From Clostridia bacterium (GTDB taxonomy: Bacteria; Bacillota; Clostridia; TANB77; CAG-465), in the NCBI GenBank assembly GCA_026415435.1, contig JAOAHC010000037.1, positions 1 through 64,000 of the forward strand: DNA of 64,000 nt, given 5' to 3'. The stretch's first letter is position 1; every line of letters begins with the position of its first letter. Of the stretch, positions 42,930-52,462 are shown piece by piece. The position numbers and the translations under genes were made by a program. Under the pieces are notes generated by a model. It worked only from the letters and a program-made list of their open reading frames with translations, made no database searches and was not told where the DNA came from.

Positions 42930-45900
42930 CTACGGTATAACATATATAGGTACAGACTGTCCAAAACTTTGCGACACGTTTCCAGCCTTATCTATTGCTA
43001 CACCATAATCTATTGAAATAGTAAAATCTCCAGTATCTGTTACATTTGATATGGCCACAAGTCTTACATTTGACGTACCACTAGTACTTAATGTTCCTTT
43101 AACTCCACCATGCCTATATAGTTTTACATTTGACGGTGACAAAGTAGTTGAATCAAAATTATCATCTATAAATGTTACTAAAAATTCTGCTACTTCACCT
43201 GTTCTAATAGGAGTCCTAATAGGTACTACACTAATCTGTGGAGGTGTATTATCTACTATTATAGTTTGCGATGGTCCTGTTTGTATAGCTAAATTTCCTG
43301 ATCTATCTTGTGCTGTTCCTGCAGCAATTGTGATAGATAATGTACCATCTCCAGTAAAGTTACTAAGCATTACAGTATAATTATTAGCATATCCATATGC
43401 ATTAATAGACGCATTTGCTGTTCCAGTTTTATTTAATATAACTTTTGCTGTAGTTAAATTAGAACTATCAAAATTTGCATCAGAATAAGTTATAGAATAA
43501 GTAACTGTATCATATGATTTTGCATATGCTTTGCTAGGTGAACTTATTGTTATAACTGGAGGTGTAGCATCAACATTTAATACTGACGATGTAGCACCTG
43601 TACCCAAATTACCCGCTTTATCAATTGAAGTATTATTTGCTACAGTTATTCCTAAAGTTCCTTCACCTGATATATTACTTAAAGTAACTGTTCTAGTATT
43701 TCCAGTTCCTGATACAGAGACAGTTGCATTTGCAGTTGCAGTCTTATTTAATGTAATATCTGCACTTGTAAGGGTTATATTGTTAAGGTTAATATCGTTA
43801 TATGTTAGAGTATATGTTACCGTATCATTTAATTTCGCAGAAGACTTACTAGGAGCACTTATGCTTACAGTTGGTTTTGTATTATCAACAATAAAGCTTT
43901 GTGATGGTCCTGTATAGTATGAACCATTTTGAGCTATATCAGTTGCTGTACCATAAGCTATAGATATTGATAAGCTGCCATCTCCCGTTATATTACTTAA
44001 TGTAAGAGTTCTTGTATTACCCGTTCCAGATAATGACATATTTGCATTTGCTGTTACCTGTCTATTTAAAGTGATACCTGATGTAGTTAAAGTACAATTG
44101 TAGAAGTTTGTATCAACATATGTAATATTATATGTTACAGTGTCACCTGTTTTAGCGTATGCTTTACTAGGAGCACTAATATTTACTGTAGGCCAAGTGT
44201 TATCTACAACTAGTATACCTGAAGGTCCAAAACCTGGTACTAAATTTCCATTTTTATCTCTTGCAGTACCTGCAGCTATTGAGAATGATATTGTTCCTTC
44301 TCCTGTTACATTTCTTATTTGAACTGTTCTTGTATTTCCATTTCCATATACTAGTACACTAGCATTAACTGTACCTGTCTTATTTAAAGTTATATCTGCT
44401 GCACTAAGAGTTGAACTTGTAAAATTCGTTGGATCATACGTAACAGTATAATCTGCAGTTTCTCCTGCTCTTATACCCAATTTACTTGGAGCACTTATTG
44501 ATATTATCTGTTGAATAACTGTTCTTAACACAAATGCATTAGATTTAGCGACAACTTGATTGCCTGCATTGTCTGCTGCCTTTATCCAAAGATAATATGT
44601 TCCATCAACCGCACCAGCTTTTGAAATATATGTATTATTTTCAAATGATGTCCAACCTATAGTCGGAGCCACTGAGTTTTGAGTATCCCATACATATAGC
44701 AAACTACTATTAACTAATCCACTTGTTCCTGCATCACTCACGATAACCTTATCTTTTAATTCAGTAGCATTAGCAGCTCCGCCAAGTTCAAAGCTTACAA
44801 GTGGTGCTAGTTTATCTATATTTGATATTATTAATGATGATTGAGAGCTCTGATTTCCAGATCTATCAAAAGATCTTGCATATACAGTTGTATTATTTAG
44901 TATCGAAATATCTCCAGTATATGTATACCAATTAACTAAATCAGTGCTATACTCTCCTACTTTTGTATCAGATGAATACTTAATTTTAACTGTAACTGCA
45001 TTTTTTGTCCATGTTGTAGGTGTCACTGTAATTATAGGACTAACAGGTATTGTGCTATCTACATTAAATGAAGTAGATGGCCCAGATTTTGCTGAATAAT
45101 TTCCTACTAAATCAACTGCTGTATTATCTAATATTGATATAGATAATTTTCCTTCTCCTGATATATTACTAAGAGTTACTATTTTTGTATTTTGCTTTGT
45201 AGCACTATTTGTTACTGCTATATTTGCATTTGCAGTCGAAATTTTATTTAAAACTATATCTTGTACACTTAGAGTTATATCACTAAGATTATCATCTGTA
45301 TATGTAACTTCATATGTTACTGTATCGCCTGTTTTAGCAGTTATAAGGCTAGGTGAACTAATATTTATTTTTGGTGCAGTATTATCAATATTGGTTATTT
45401 TTTTACTAACAACATTGCTTAATTTATTAAGTTTTGCTACTCTAGCATAAACTGTTATATTTTCATTTATTTCAAACTTATCACTATATACCTGCCACGT
45501 TCTTGCGTCATCAACACTATATTGTATTACAGAATTAATTTCAATTGTGGTTATAGTTACTTCCACTTTTGATGATATATCAGTTCTATTTAATGCTATT
45601 TGTGGTTCACTTATAGGATAATTATTTATAACTTGGAATGTATCTTTAGAAATATAACTTATATTATTTGTATTATTCTGAGTATTCGAAATTGCTTGAG
45701 ATTTAATCCTTAGTCTGTAATTTCCATTAACTAAAGTTGTTGTATCTACATATGTTCTAACATTACGAACTGTTGATGTATCGGTTCCGCTAACTTCTCC
45801 AATTGTTATAGCTGGTTGAGTTTCTATTAAATTTCCGTCAGCATCAACTATATCAATTTTATTTGCAAGATTAACTGAATTTATTGGTGCAGGTGAGGAA

Positions 45901-46415
45901 AATGTAAGTAAAAACATAACTGCATCACTAGATTGTACAATAGGTTTATCTGGAGAAGAAATATCTACAGTAATAGTTTCTGTAACTTCAGATGGTATTA
46001 TTTCTGTAGGTATATCTAGCTCCTTAGCCCAATTTTTTTGATCTAAATTTTCACCTTTATATATTAATTTTCCTTCATAAACTTCATAAAAATCTATATA
46101 TGTACTATTCTTTAAAGCTGGTATTATATCAGTTATATTTATGCTAGTATCTTTACCATCATTATATGTAACAGATGTTTTATCCGCGTATAGTAAGTTT
46201 TCATTGAATGTTCTTGAAGAATTTATCTTTTTATTATTAATATATAGCTCTAAATCAGTTTGAAATGTTTTAGAATCACTTAAAAACTTTTCTTTAACAG
46301 CATAGTTTATAGCCACATCTCTAATAAAAATTATTGTTGTTGTGGATAAAATAATAAGTATAATTACTGTTATTACTAAAGCTATTAAAGATATTCCCTT
46401 ATATTTATAATTCAT
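42930..46415 (-). CDS. Large prepilin-like secreted protein with Ig-like repeats
   Basis: 1161 residues. The N-terminus is a prepilin-like segment, YKGISLIALVITVIILIILS, again without Glu at +5. The following region (FLSDSKTFQTDLELY, INITDIIPALKN, GKLIYKGENLDQKNWA) is paralogous to residues about 40-140 of the 6677 protein. About ten beta-sandwich modules follow. From roughly residue 580 they form a regular series of about 105 residues: ISAPSKxxAKxGDTVTYxxT, LNKTxTANAxVSVSGTGN, TVTLSNISGEGTLxI, GPSxxxxVDN. It ends without any anchor motif (SFGQSVPIYVIP). AAAGGAG lies about 15 bases before the ATG. Inferred role: surface adhesin or fibre. Confidence 0.83.
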   Translation of the reverse strand: MNYKYKGISLIALVITVIILIILSTTTIIFIRDVAINYAVKEKFLSDSKTFQTDLELYINNKKINSSRTFNENLLYADKTSVTYNDGKDTSINITDIIPALKNSTYIDFYEVYEGKLIYKGENLDQKNWAKELDIPTEIIPSEVTETITVDISSPDKPIVQSSDAVMFLLTFSSPAPINSVNLANKIDIVDADGNLIETQPAITIGEVSGTDTSTVRNVRTYVDTTTLVNGNYRLRIKSQAISNTQNNTNNISYISKDTFQVINNYPISEPQIALNRTDISSKVEVTITTIEINSVIQYSVDDARTWQVYSDKFEINENITVYARVAKLNKLSNVVSKKITNIDNTAPKINISSPSLITAKTGDTVTYEVTYTDDNLSDITLSVQDIVLNKISTANANIAVTNSATKQNTKIVTLSNISGEGKLSISILDNTAVDLVGNYSAKSGPSTSFNVDSTIPVSPIITVTPTTWTKNAVTVKIKYSSDTKVGEYSTDLVNWYTYTGDISILNNTTVYARSFDRSGNQSSQSSLIISNIDKLAPLVSFELGGAANATELKDKVIVSDAGTSGLVNSSLLYVWDTQNSVAPTIGWTSFENNTYISKAGAVDGTYYLWIKAADNAGNQVVAKSNAFVLRTVIQQIISISAPSKLGIRAGETADYTVTYDPTNFTSSTLSAADITLNKTGTVNASVLVYGNGNTRTVQIRNVTGEGTISFSIAAGTARDKNGNLVPGFGPSGILVVDNTWPTVNISAPSKAYAKTGDTVTYNITYVDTNFYNCTLTTSGITLNRQVTANANMSLSGTGNTRTLTLSNITGDGSLSISIAYGTATDIAQNGSYYTGPSQSFIVDNTKPTVSISAPSKSSAKLNDTVTYTLTYNDINLNNITLTSADITLNKTATANATVSVSGTGNTRTVTLSNISGEGTLGITVANNTSIDKAGNLGTGATSSVLNVDATPPVITISSPSKAYAKSYDTVTYSITYSDANFDSSNLTTAKVILNKTGTANASINAYGYANNYTVMLSNFTGDGTLSITIAAGTAQDRSGNLAIQTGPSQTIIVDNTPPQISVVPIRTPIRTGEVAEFLVTFIDDNFDSTTLSPSNVKLYRHGGVKGTLSTSGTSNVRLVAISNVTDTGDFTISIDYGVAIDKAGNVSQSFGQSVPIYVIP

Positions 46416-46605
46416 ATTCTAGTACCTACACTCCTTTCATAAAAGTTTACAATATTATTATTGCATTTTTTTGGAAGATTTATATAGTAACTTTCAATTT
46501 TTCGTTATTTTACTAAATTATATGAATTTTATCATAAAGAGAAATAATAGTCAATGCGAATTTGTTACGTTTTTTATGTTTTTTTGGAAAGTTAGTAAAA
46601 AAGTA

Positions 46606-46634
46606 TTGACAATATGAATAATATATATTATACT
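46606..46634 (+). promoter_or_regulatory. Promoter of tRNA-fMet
   Basis: Perfect TTGACA at 46606-46611, a 17-bp spacer, and TATACT at 46629-46634, fifteen bases before the tRNA. Confidence 0.9.
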
Positions 46635-46648
46635 ATCTTAGTACTCAT

Positions 46649-46700
<52 letters not shown>

Positions 46701-46724
<24 letters not shown>

Positions 46725-46770
46725 TAAAAATACAGTGTTTCATAATATTGTGAAACACTGTATTTTTTTG
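46701..46770 (+). repeat. Direct repeat copy 1: tRNA-fMet 3' end plus terminator
   Basis: Begins in the T arm (GTTCGAGTCATACTCCCGCA), runs through the CCA, and covers the terminator stem TACAGTGTTTCA / TGAAACACTGTA with seven T at 46764-46770. It is the intact member of a three-copy family (see 47840 and 48340). Confidence 0.85.
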
Positions 46771-46772
46771 TT
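46729..46772 (+). terminator. Terminator of tRNA-fMet
   Basis: AATACAGTGTTTCA / TGAAACACTGTATT stem around TAATATTG, followed by a run of T. Confidence 0.85.
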
Positions 46773-46896
46773 TTTATACATATTTTACATACTCTATATA
46801 ATATTCAAATTGTATAATCTTATTTATCAGTTTTGCTAAATATATACTTAGTTTAATGGGTTTATATATTAATTTTTGAAATAAATTTACTTTACC

Positions 46897-47622
46897 CTAT
46901 AATTCTTCTAAACTAACTTCTGGATCGCTATTTTTTCTATCAATATGTAAAATATTTCTATAATCCAAATACGCTAATAAAACCTCATCAGTCGAATTAA
47001 TATCTTGCTTTTTTAGTTCATTTATTAACCAATTGTATTCTTTATTTAAACTAATAAGGTTACTATTAAGTATTTCACCATCTATAATTAGATTTATACA
47101 AAGTCCTTTGTATGCAGTAGTAATATTAAGATCACTTGGTGTTACTGGTTGTTTATTTGATTTTAGCTCAACACTAAGCTTACCACTAGTCTCTAATATT
47201 GCAAACTCAACATTAGCAATATTAAATACTTTATTATATCTAAGTTGCTTAAGTAAATCATTTATTGTTAGCTTTGCTTTTTTTAAGTTTTTCTCTACTA
47301 TTTTACCATTTTGTATTAAAATTGTAGGAGTACCTTCAAGAAATTTTCTTATTTTAAGATTTTTCATAGACATGTATGATAAAACCAGAGGAAATATTGT
47401 TAATATTATCATAGCAGTAATACCTTGATAATATTTTATAGTATTATTTATAGCCATAGATGCCGCTAAAGTACCTATACTTATTCCTACAACATAATCA
47501 AAATATGTTAATTGTGATATCTGTTTTTTTCCCATTATTCTAGTAAAAAAATATAAAGCGGTAATTGAAATTATACTTCTAATAGTTATGTTTAAAATTT
47601 CATAAGTAACTGAAATATCCAT
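46897..47622 (-). CDS. DUF421 / YetF-family membrane protein
   Basis: 241 residues from the ATG at 47622 (AAAGGA ten bases upstream; an ATG three codons earlier abuts it). Three N-terminal membrane segments (TIRSIISITALYFFTRIMG; YFDYVVGISIGTLAASMA; GITAMIILTIFPLVLSYM) include the conserved GKKQISQLTYFDYVVGISIG. The soluble YetF domain follows (GTPTILIQNGKIVEKNLKKA, LLKQLRYNKVFNIANVEFAI, ETSGKLSVELKS). Family members occur in spore formers and some act in germination or envelope stress; the role is uncertain. It is the only gene between repeat copies 1 and 2. Confidence 0.9.
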   Translation of the reverse strand: MDISVTYEILNITIRSIISITALYFFTRIMGKKQISQLTYFDYVVGISIGTLAASMAINNTIKYYQGITAMIILTIFPLVLSYMSMKNLKIRKFLEGTPTILIQNGKIVEKNLKKAKLTINDLLKQLRYNKVFNIANVEFAILETSGKLSVELKSNKQPVTPSDLNITTAYKGLCINLIIDGEILNSNLISLNKEYNWLINELKKQDINSTDEVLLAYLDYRNILHIDRKNSDPEVSLEEL

Positions 47623-47839
47623 ACATAACATTTCCTTTCTTAATTTATATTTTTTTAACCTATTATTTATTATTAACTTATAACTTGAATTTATTCAATA
47701 AAAAAATAACTAATAAGATTGTTAAAAGTAAATTATTAATTACTATTTTTTATATTATATACAAATAATATAACTATATTTTCAAAAAGAATTATTCCGT
47801 CTTTAATAATAGGAATTTTAATTGGTGGCATATTAATTG

Positions 47840-47911
47840 GTTCGAGTATTACTCAAGCAATCATGGAGAATACAGTGTTTCATAATATAGTACAGCATTA
47901 TATTTTTTTGC
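47840..47911 (+). repeat. Direct repeat copy 2: degenerate tRNA-fMet 3' end plus terminator
   Basis: GTTCGAGTATTACTC, GCAATCATGGAGAA, then TACAGTGTTTCATAATAT align with copy 1. The distal stem arm is decayed (TACAGCATTATA), though the T tract persists. There is no 5' tRNA part before it. The 350-bp gap 47632-47983 otherwise holds a possible decayed coding fragment around 47780-47850 (hydrophobic, SKRIIPSLIIGILIGGILIG), without a start codon. Confidence 0.75.
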
Positions 47912-47983
47912 ATATATATGATATTTTTACGAATACTAAAATCATACAGATAACTGTATAATTTATTTTAGGAGGATATAGAA

Positions 47984-48331
47984 ATGGGAATTGTAAGTAA
48001 TATCACAGATAAGTATCAATCATGTATTGATGAATGCAATAGATGCGCTCAAGCGTGTTACGAATGTTTTAGAGCATGCTTAAGTGAATCAAATGTAGAG
48101 GATAGAATTAATTGTATAAGTACTCTTATTGAGTGTGCTAAAATGTGTGAGCTATCATCAATGCTTATGTCAATAGATGCTAAATCTTCTAAAGAACATT
48201 GTAAACTTTGTGCTGACGTATGTGCTAGATGTGCAAAAGAATGCAATATGTTTCCTGATGATCATTGTACTAAATGTGCAGATGAATGTCGTAGATGTAC
48301 TAATGAATGTATGCAAATGAATAATATGTAA
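47984..48331 (+). CDS. Cysteine-rich four-helix-bundle copper-binding protein (Csp/DUF326 type)
   Basis: 115 residues with 19 cysteines in helical spacing: CIDECNRCAQACYECFRACL, CISTLIECAKMCELSS, CKLCADVCARCAKEC, CTKCADECRRCTNEC. Csp proteins hold many Cu(I) ions inside a four-helix bundle. No signal peptide is present, so it would be the cytosolic (Csp3-like) type, storing or buffering copper. AGGAGG gives the start. It lies alone between repeat copies 2 and 3 and ends 9 bp before copy 3, suggesting acquisition as a cassette. Confidence 0.9.
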   Translation: MGIVSNITDKYQSCIDECNRCAQACYECFRACLSESNVEDRINCISTLIECAKMCELSSMLMSIDAKSSKEHCKLCADVCARCAKECNMFPDDHCTKCADECRRCTNECMQMNNM

Positions 48332-48339
48332 ATTAATAA

Positions 48340-48408
48340 GTTCGAGTTATACTCCCACAACCATAAAAAATACAGTGTTTCATAATATTGTGATTCACTG
48401 TATTTTTT
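48340..48408 (+). repeat. Direct repeat copy 3: tRNA-fMet 3' end plus terminator
   Basis: GTTCGAGTTATACTCCCACA, ACCATAAAAAA, then TACAGTGTTTCATAATATTG and TGATTCACTGTATTTTTTT. It differs from copy 1 by about four substitutions and one extra A over 70 bases. There is no tRNA 5' half. The hairpin still works as terminator for the copper-protein gene. Confidence 0.88.
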
Positions 48409-48477
48409 TATGTTTTCATAATATTCGCTCTTATTCCTTTATATAATGTTTATTTAAATTATTTTATATACTATTTT

Positions 48478-49926
48478 TTAATTCATTTTATTAGCACGCT
48501 TAGGATCCTTGGTTTTTAAATACCCTTTTCTAAATGATGATGTATCCTTACCATTAATAATAGTATATTTAAAATCTCTATAGTTAAATGGTGCAAAAGG
48601 TGCAAAATATGGTACTCCAAATGAATTGTTTGATACAAGATTAATAACTATAATACTAAAAGCAATAACAAAACCAATAAGTCCAAAACAGCTTGAGACT
48701 ATAATTAAGAAAAACTTTAGTACTCTCAATGCATTTGTTATAGTATAATCAGGTATAGTAAAAGATGACATTAATGATATTGATACAATTACTAATATTA
48801 TTGGACTAAAAAGTTTTGATGAAATAGCTGCTTGACCAATTATAATACCACCAACTACACCTATAGATGCTCCTATTTGTTTTGGTACTCTAATCATTGC
48901 TTCTCTTATCATTTCAATAATTAGTTCAACCACTAATGCACTGGTAAAAATTGATAATGGAATACCATGATTATAGTTGTTAATTGAAATAATGAACTCA
49001 GCAGGCATTGTATCAATATGAAAATCAACTATTGCTACATATAGAGCAGTAATTGTAAATGATAATAACCCCGCAAACATTCTTATAAACTTACCTACTA
49101 TTGCTATATATTTATTATCTAGTAAATCATCACACGATCTAAAAAAATCACTAAATACCACTGGTGCACAGATAGCCAGGGCACTTCCTTCTACTAATAT
49201 AACTACCTTCCCATCTAATAGTGTTGAAGCTGCCATATCGGATCTTTCAATTATACTCATTTGTGGAAATAAGTCTGTCCCTTTATTCAATAGTAACGAT
49301 TGTAATTCACCCGAATCAACTATACCATCAACATCTATTTTAGTAATTCTTCTTGTAACTTCTTTTACTATTTCGTCATTTGCAATATCTCCTATATGTA
49401 ATATTGCAACTCTAGTTTTAGTTCTTCTACCTACTTCTAATACATTCACATTTAAATTTGGATCCTTTATTCTATATCTTACTAGTGATAAATTTACATC
49501 TAAATTTTCATTGAAACAATCCCTTGGTCCTCTCAAGGTAAATGTTAGTTCAGGTAAATCTACTCCTCTATTTTTAATATTTTTTAAATTTGCTATAATA
49601 TATTTATTATCATCTGGAATCAATATTACTGTCATTCCACTTAATATATATTCAATAATCTTATCTTCATCATTATCTAAAGAATATTCACAATTCATTA
49701 TGATTGATTTTGTAATATAATCAGAGTCAATTTCATATTTAAACATATTATTATACTCTGTAATAGGTTTTATGATATGTTCTGATAGCATGTTTATATC
49801 TGTCATTTGGGAAATATATAATATAATTATACTTTTATCATTTTTTATTAATTCTCTTTTTTTTATATCTAATTTTGAGTTTTCGATATTTTTCAATACA
49901 TTTTTATATTTTATAAATTCAGTCAT
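48478..49926 (-). CDS. Spore germination protein, GerA family (receptor A subunit)
   Basis: 482 residues. The N-terminal soluble domain has the family strands (IIILYISQMTDINMLSEHII, VILIPDDNKYIIANLK) and the PRDCFNENLDVNLSLVRYRI signature. The linker TKTRVAILHIGDIANDEIV leads into GIVDSGELQSLLLN and PQMSIIERSDMAASTLLDGK, the most conserved GerA motif. Membrane segments follow from about residue 285, including RVPKQIGASIGVVGGIIIGQ. The C-terminus has FAPFNYRDFKYTIIN. It acts in the spore inner membrane as part of a nutrient receptor. It is last in the gerB-gerC-gerA operon. Confidence 0.94.
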   Translation of the reverse strand: MTEFIKYKNVLKNIENSKLDIKKRELIKNDKSIIILYISQMTDINMLSEHIIKPITEYNNMFKYEIDSDYITKSIIMNCEYSLDNDEDKIIEYILSGMTVILIPDDNKYIIANLKNIKNRGVDLPELTFTLRGPRDCFNENLDVNLSLVRYRIKDPNLNVNVLEVGRRTKTRVAILHIGDIANDEIVKEVTRRITKIDVDGIVDSGELQSLLLNKGTDLFPQMSIIERSDMAASTLLDGKVVILVEGSALAICAPVVFSDFFRSCDDLLDNKYIAIVGKFIRMFAGLLSFTITALYVAIVDFHIDTMPAEFIISINNYNHGIPLSIFTSALVVELIIEMIREAMIRVPKQIGASIGVVGGIIIGQAAISSKLFSPIILVIVSISLMSSFTIPDYTITNALRVLKFFLIIVSSCFGLIGFVIAFSIIVINLVSNNSFGVPYFAPFAPFNYRDFKYTIINGKDTSSFRKGYLKTKDPKRANKMN

Positions 49927-49938
49927 TTGTTTTATCTC

Positions 49939-51117
49939 CTACTCATAATTAATCAATTTTGTTGAAACAATTTTTGAATTAACATTAACATTAAATTTAG
50001 CAGATATATATTTTTCTTCCCAATTTATTTGCTTAAATACAGAACCATATTTTGCTCTAAAATATTTATAGAAATTTAGGTAATCACATGAATATTTAGT
50101 TTGTGAAGTTTGAATTGCAGCTATAATATCTTGTTCTATATTGTCAGAAATCTTTTTTTGTATTTCTTTAATATCATTATCATCTAAATTTATCATTTGA
50201 GACATATAATTTATATCGCTATCTAAATTTAAATTTATATCGAATGTAACAACTCCATTAGTGTAATCTGTCTTTATTTTAAACTTATCAGTATATGAAG
50301 AAATAAAAATATCTGTTGACTTGTGTTGAATCATATATCTGCTAAAACAATTGTTTATTAAAAGTAGATTTACTCCCTTTGATTCATTTTCAGAAAGTAT
50401 TCCTATCTTTTTAGCATTTTTAAAAATTGTATACCCATTTTTCTCTACTTTATTATCTATTACATCAAAATTTCCTATTAAAAATCCAGCATCTTTTATG
50501 GTAATATCTTCAAGTACCTGTGATACAGTGGATTTAATTGCTAACTTAGAGTTAATTAATTTTTTGTACATATGTTCAATATCAAATCCTATGTTTTGTG
50601 TTTTTAGAGTTTGTTTATCAAACATATTTTGTATTTTAGTATTAGTTGTAAATACAAATACTGTTTTTCTATATTCTATTTCTCCTTTAATCCTGTTAAT
50701 ATATTCTTCAATTCCACTTTTAGCATAATTATCAGAAAATATAACCGATCTTACAGCACCTAAATACATATCATCAGATGATCTTCTCTGATATGAATAT
50801 AAAGCTTCAATAAGTGAATTTCCTGATGAAACTAAGATATCATCTGAATTTATATTAGCATAATTATTACTGTTTTTGCTACTACTATCTTCTCCATTAC
50901 TACTTTTACTTATATTATCACTGTTATCTGTGCTACTACCAGGTATTTCTTTATGTCCTGGTTCATACTCAAGTAATATCTTAATCTCATCATCTATTTT
51001 ATCTATTCCAACTAAAGTAGTTATAGTATAATCAGTTATATTAATTCTATCCCATCCTCCAACAATTGATATAACAGCTGTTATTAACATTACAACAATA
51101 AAAAATTTTATCTTCAT
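49939..51117 (-). CDS. GerC-family germination protein lacking the lipobox cysteine
   Basis: 392 residues. The N-terminal hydrophobic segment ends ITAVISIVGGWDRINITDY. Family members have L-x-G-C-W-D/N here with Cys lipidated; in this gene residue 21 is Gly (codon GGA), two base changes from a Cys codon. The Ger(x)C architecture is otherwise intact: TTLVGIDKIDDEIKILLEYE, the TDVFVFTTNTKIQ-like segment, and a C-terminal domain with FDINLNLDSDIN and QTSQTKYSCDYLNFYKYF. A Ser/Asn-rich insertion (residues 60-95) is present. It overlaps gerB by 4 bp. Anchoring would rely on the uncleaved helix. Confidence 0.9.
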   Translation of the reverse strand: MKIKFFIVVMLITAVISIVGGWDRINITDYTITTLVGIDKIDDEIKILLEYEPGHKEIPGSSTDNSDNISKSSNGEDSSSKNSNNYANINSDDILVSSGNSLIEALYSYQRRSSDDMYLGAVRSVIFSDNYAKSGIEEYINRIKGEIEYRKTVFVFTTNTKIQNMFDKQTLKTQNIGFDIEHMYKKLINSKLAIKSTVSQVLEDITIKDAGFLIGNFDVIDNKVEKNGYTIFKNAKKIGILSENESKGVNLLLINNCFSRYMIQHKSTDIFISSYTDKFKIKTDYTNGVVTFDINLNLDSDINYMSQMINLDDNDIKEIQKKISDNIEQDIIAAIQTSQTKYSCDYLNFYKYFRAKYGSVFKQINWEEKYISAKFNVNVNSKIVSTKLINYE

Positions 51118-52196
51118 AGTTTTCTCACCTTTGCAATTATATATAATTTAATTGGTATTATAAATGCAACAACAATCCCATATATTGGTACAATATTATT
51201 TAGTAAAAACTTTAATATATCTTTATTAACGATATATCCACTTAAAATTAATATTACAAATGATATTATAATAATTATTGTATTTTTATTTGTTCTTGGT
51301 AATAATTTAGTTACATTTTCACTTAATGTATTAAAAACTATTGATAAACAACAGATAATTCCCATAATACCAACTGTTGCAAATATAAAATCTATACGTT
51401 CAGGGATAAATGTACCAGGAATAGTCGTTTCTCTCATAGCTTCTAACAGAGCATTATCATAATTCACAATACTATTTATACCTATTATTGCAATTGAACT
51501 TTCTATTGTCATAATATAAAAAACCCCAACAAATAGTACTGATAATAAACTATATAATCTACCTTTTTTTGTATTTACATTACCAAATGGAATCATAGTT
51601 AATATTTCTATTCCTAAAAATGGAACTATTAGATCTTTTACTCCAAAAATGTATTGTTTTATTTCATTTTTTTCAAAGAAAGGTTGTATATATTTTGTGT
51701 CTCCTAAAAAAAGCATGGTTATGTACATGAATATAAAAACCAAAACATATATTATACCATAAATTTCACAAATTCTTCCTATGTTTGTAATTCCTTTATA
51801 TGAATTGTATGCTGATACAAATAGTATTAAAGCAGTAATTACAAACAATGGTGTCAGATGTAAATAATTATATTTAATAAACTCTGATACCGCACGAAAA
51901 AGAAATACAGATATAATTAAAAAATATACTGAATAAATCGATGTAATAACTTTAGACATAATTTTTCCAACTATTAAACTCGAGTACTCACTAAGTACTT
52001 TACCTTCAAACTTTTTATTTAGACTTACAATAAAAAACATTCCAAACATAAATCCAATGGTAAGTAGTAAAACAGTAATCCATGCACCTGTACCAGCAGA
52101 TTTAACTGCATCTTTTGGTATAGAAATCAAGCTATATCCAGTTAATGTTAAAAATATTATAAAGAAAATCTGTCTATTAGTAACGGTGGATTTCAT
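51114..52196 (-). CDS. Spore germination permease, GerB family
   Basis: 360 residues, about ten membrane segments of the APC-superfamily type. Family features are the N-terminal QIFFIIFLTLTGYSLISIPK, the GTGAWITVLLLTIGFM segment, and a GERB-like LIVPFLGIEILTMIPF loop with VPxxGxE character. It is probably the ligand-binding subunit of the germinant receptor. First gene of the operon, with GGAGG before the start; the stop overlaps the gerC start. Confidence 0.93.
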   Translation of the reverse strand: MKSTVTNRQIFFIIFLTLTGYSLISIPKDAVKSAGTGAWITVLLLTIGFMFGMFFIVSLNKKFEGKVLSEYSSLIVGKIMSKVITSIYSVYFLIISVFLFRAVSEFIKYNYLHLTPLFVITALILFVSAYNSYKGITNIGRICEIYGIIYVLVFIFMYITMLFLGDTKYIQPFFEKNEIKQYIFGVKDLIVPFLGIEILTMIPFGNVNTKKGRLYSLLSVLFVGVFYIMTIESSIAIIGINSIVNYDNALLEAMRETTIPGTFIPERIDFIFATVGIMGIICCLSIVFNTLSENVTKLLPRTNKNTIIIIISFVILILSGYIVNKDILKFLLNNIVPIYGIVVAFIIPIKLYIIAKVRKL

Positions 52197-52462
52197 AAAA
52201 GCACCTCCATTTCACAGTTTTTTACTATATTCAATATATTTTTAGTATGGTTCAAATAGGAATTATGTATTCATTTTATTTAATTAAATAATAGTAAATC
52301 TTTAGTTTTAATACATACTTTAATATATTACTAAAAATACTATGATAAATTAAACATACTTATTGATTTTTAATACAAATAAGTTTAAAATATTTATAAG
52401 AGAATATCTATCATTATAATTTTCACTTTTTTGTTTATATATTAAATTATTTTGGGGGATTT

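Noticed and set aside
47780-47942. Plus-strand open stretch with a hydrophobic segment running through repeat copy 2
   Set aside because: No start codon with a ribosome binding site, and its second half is tRNA/terminator-derived sequence; kept only as a possible remnant.
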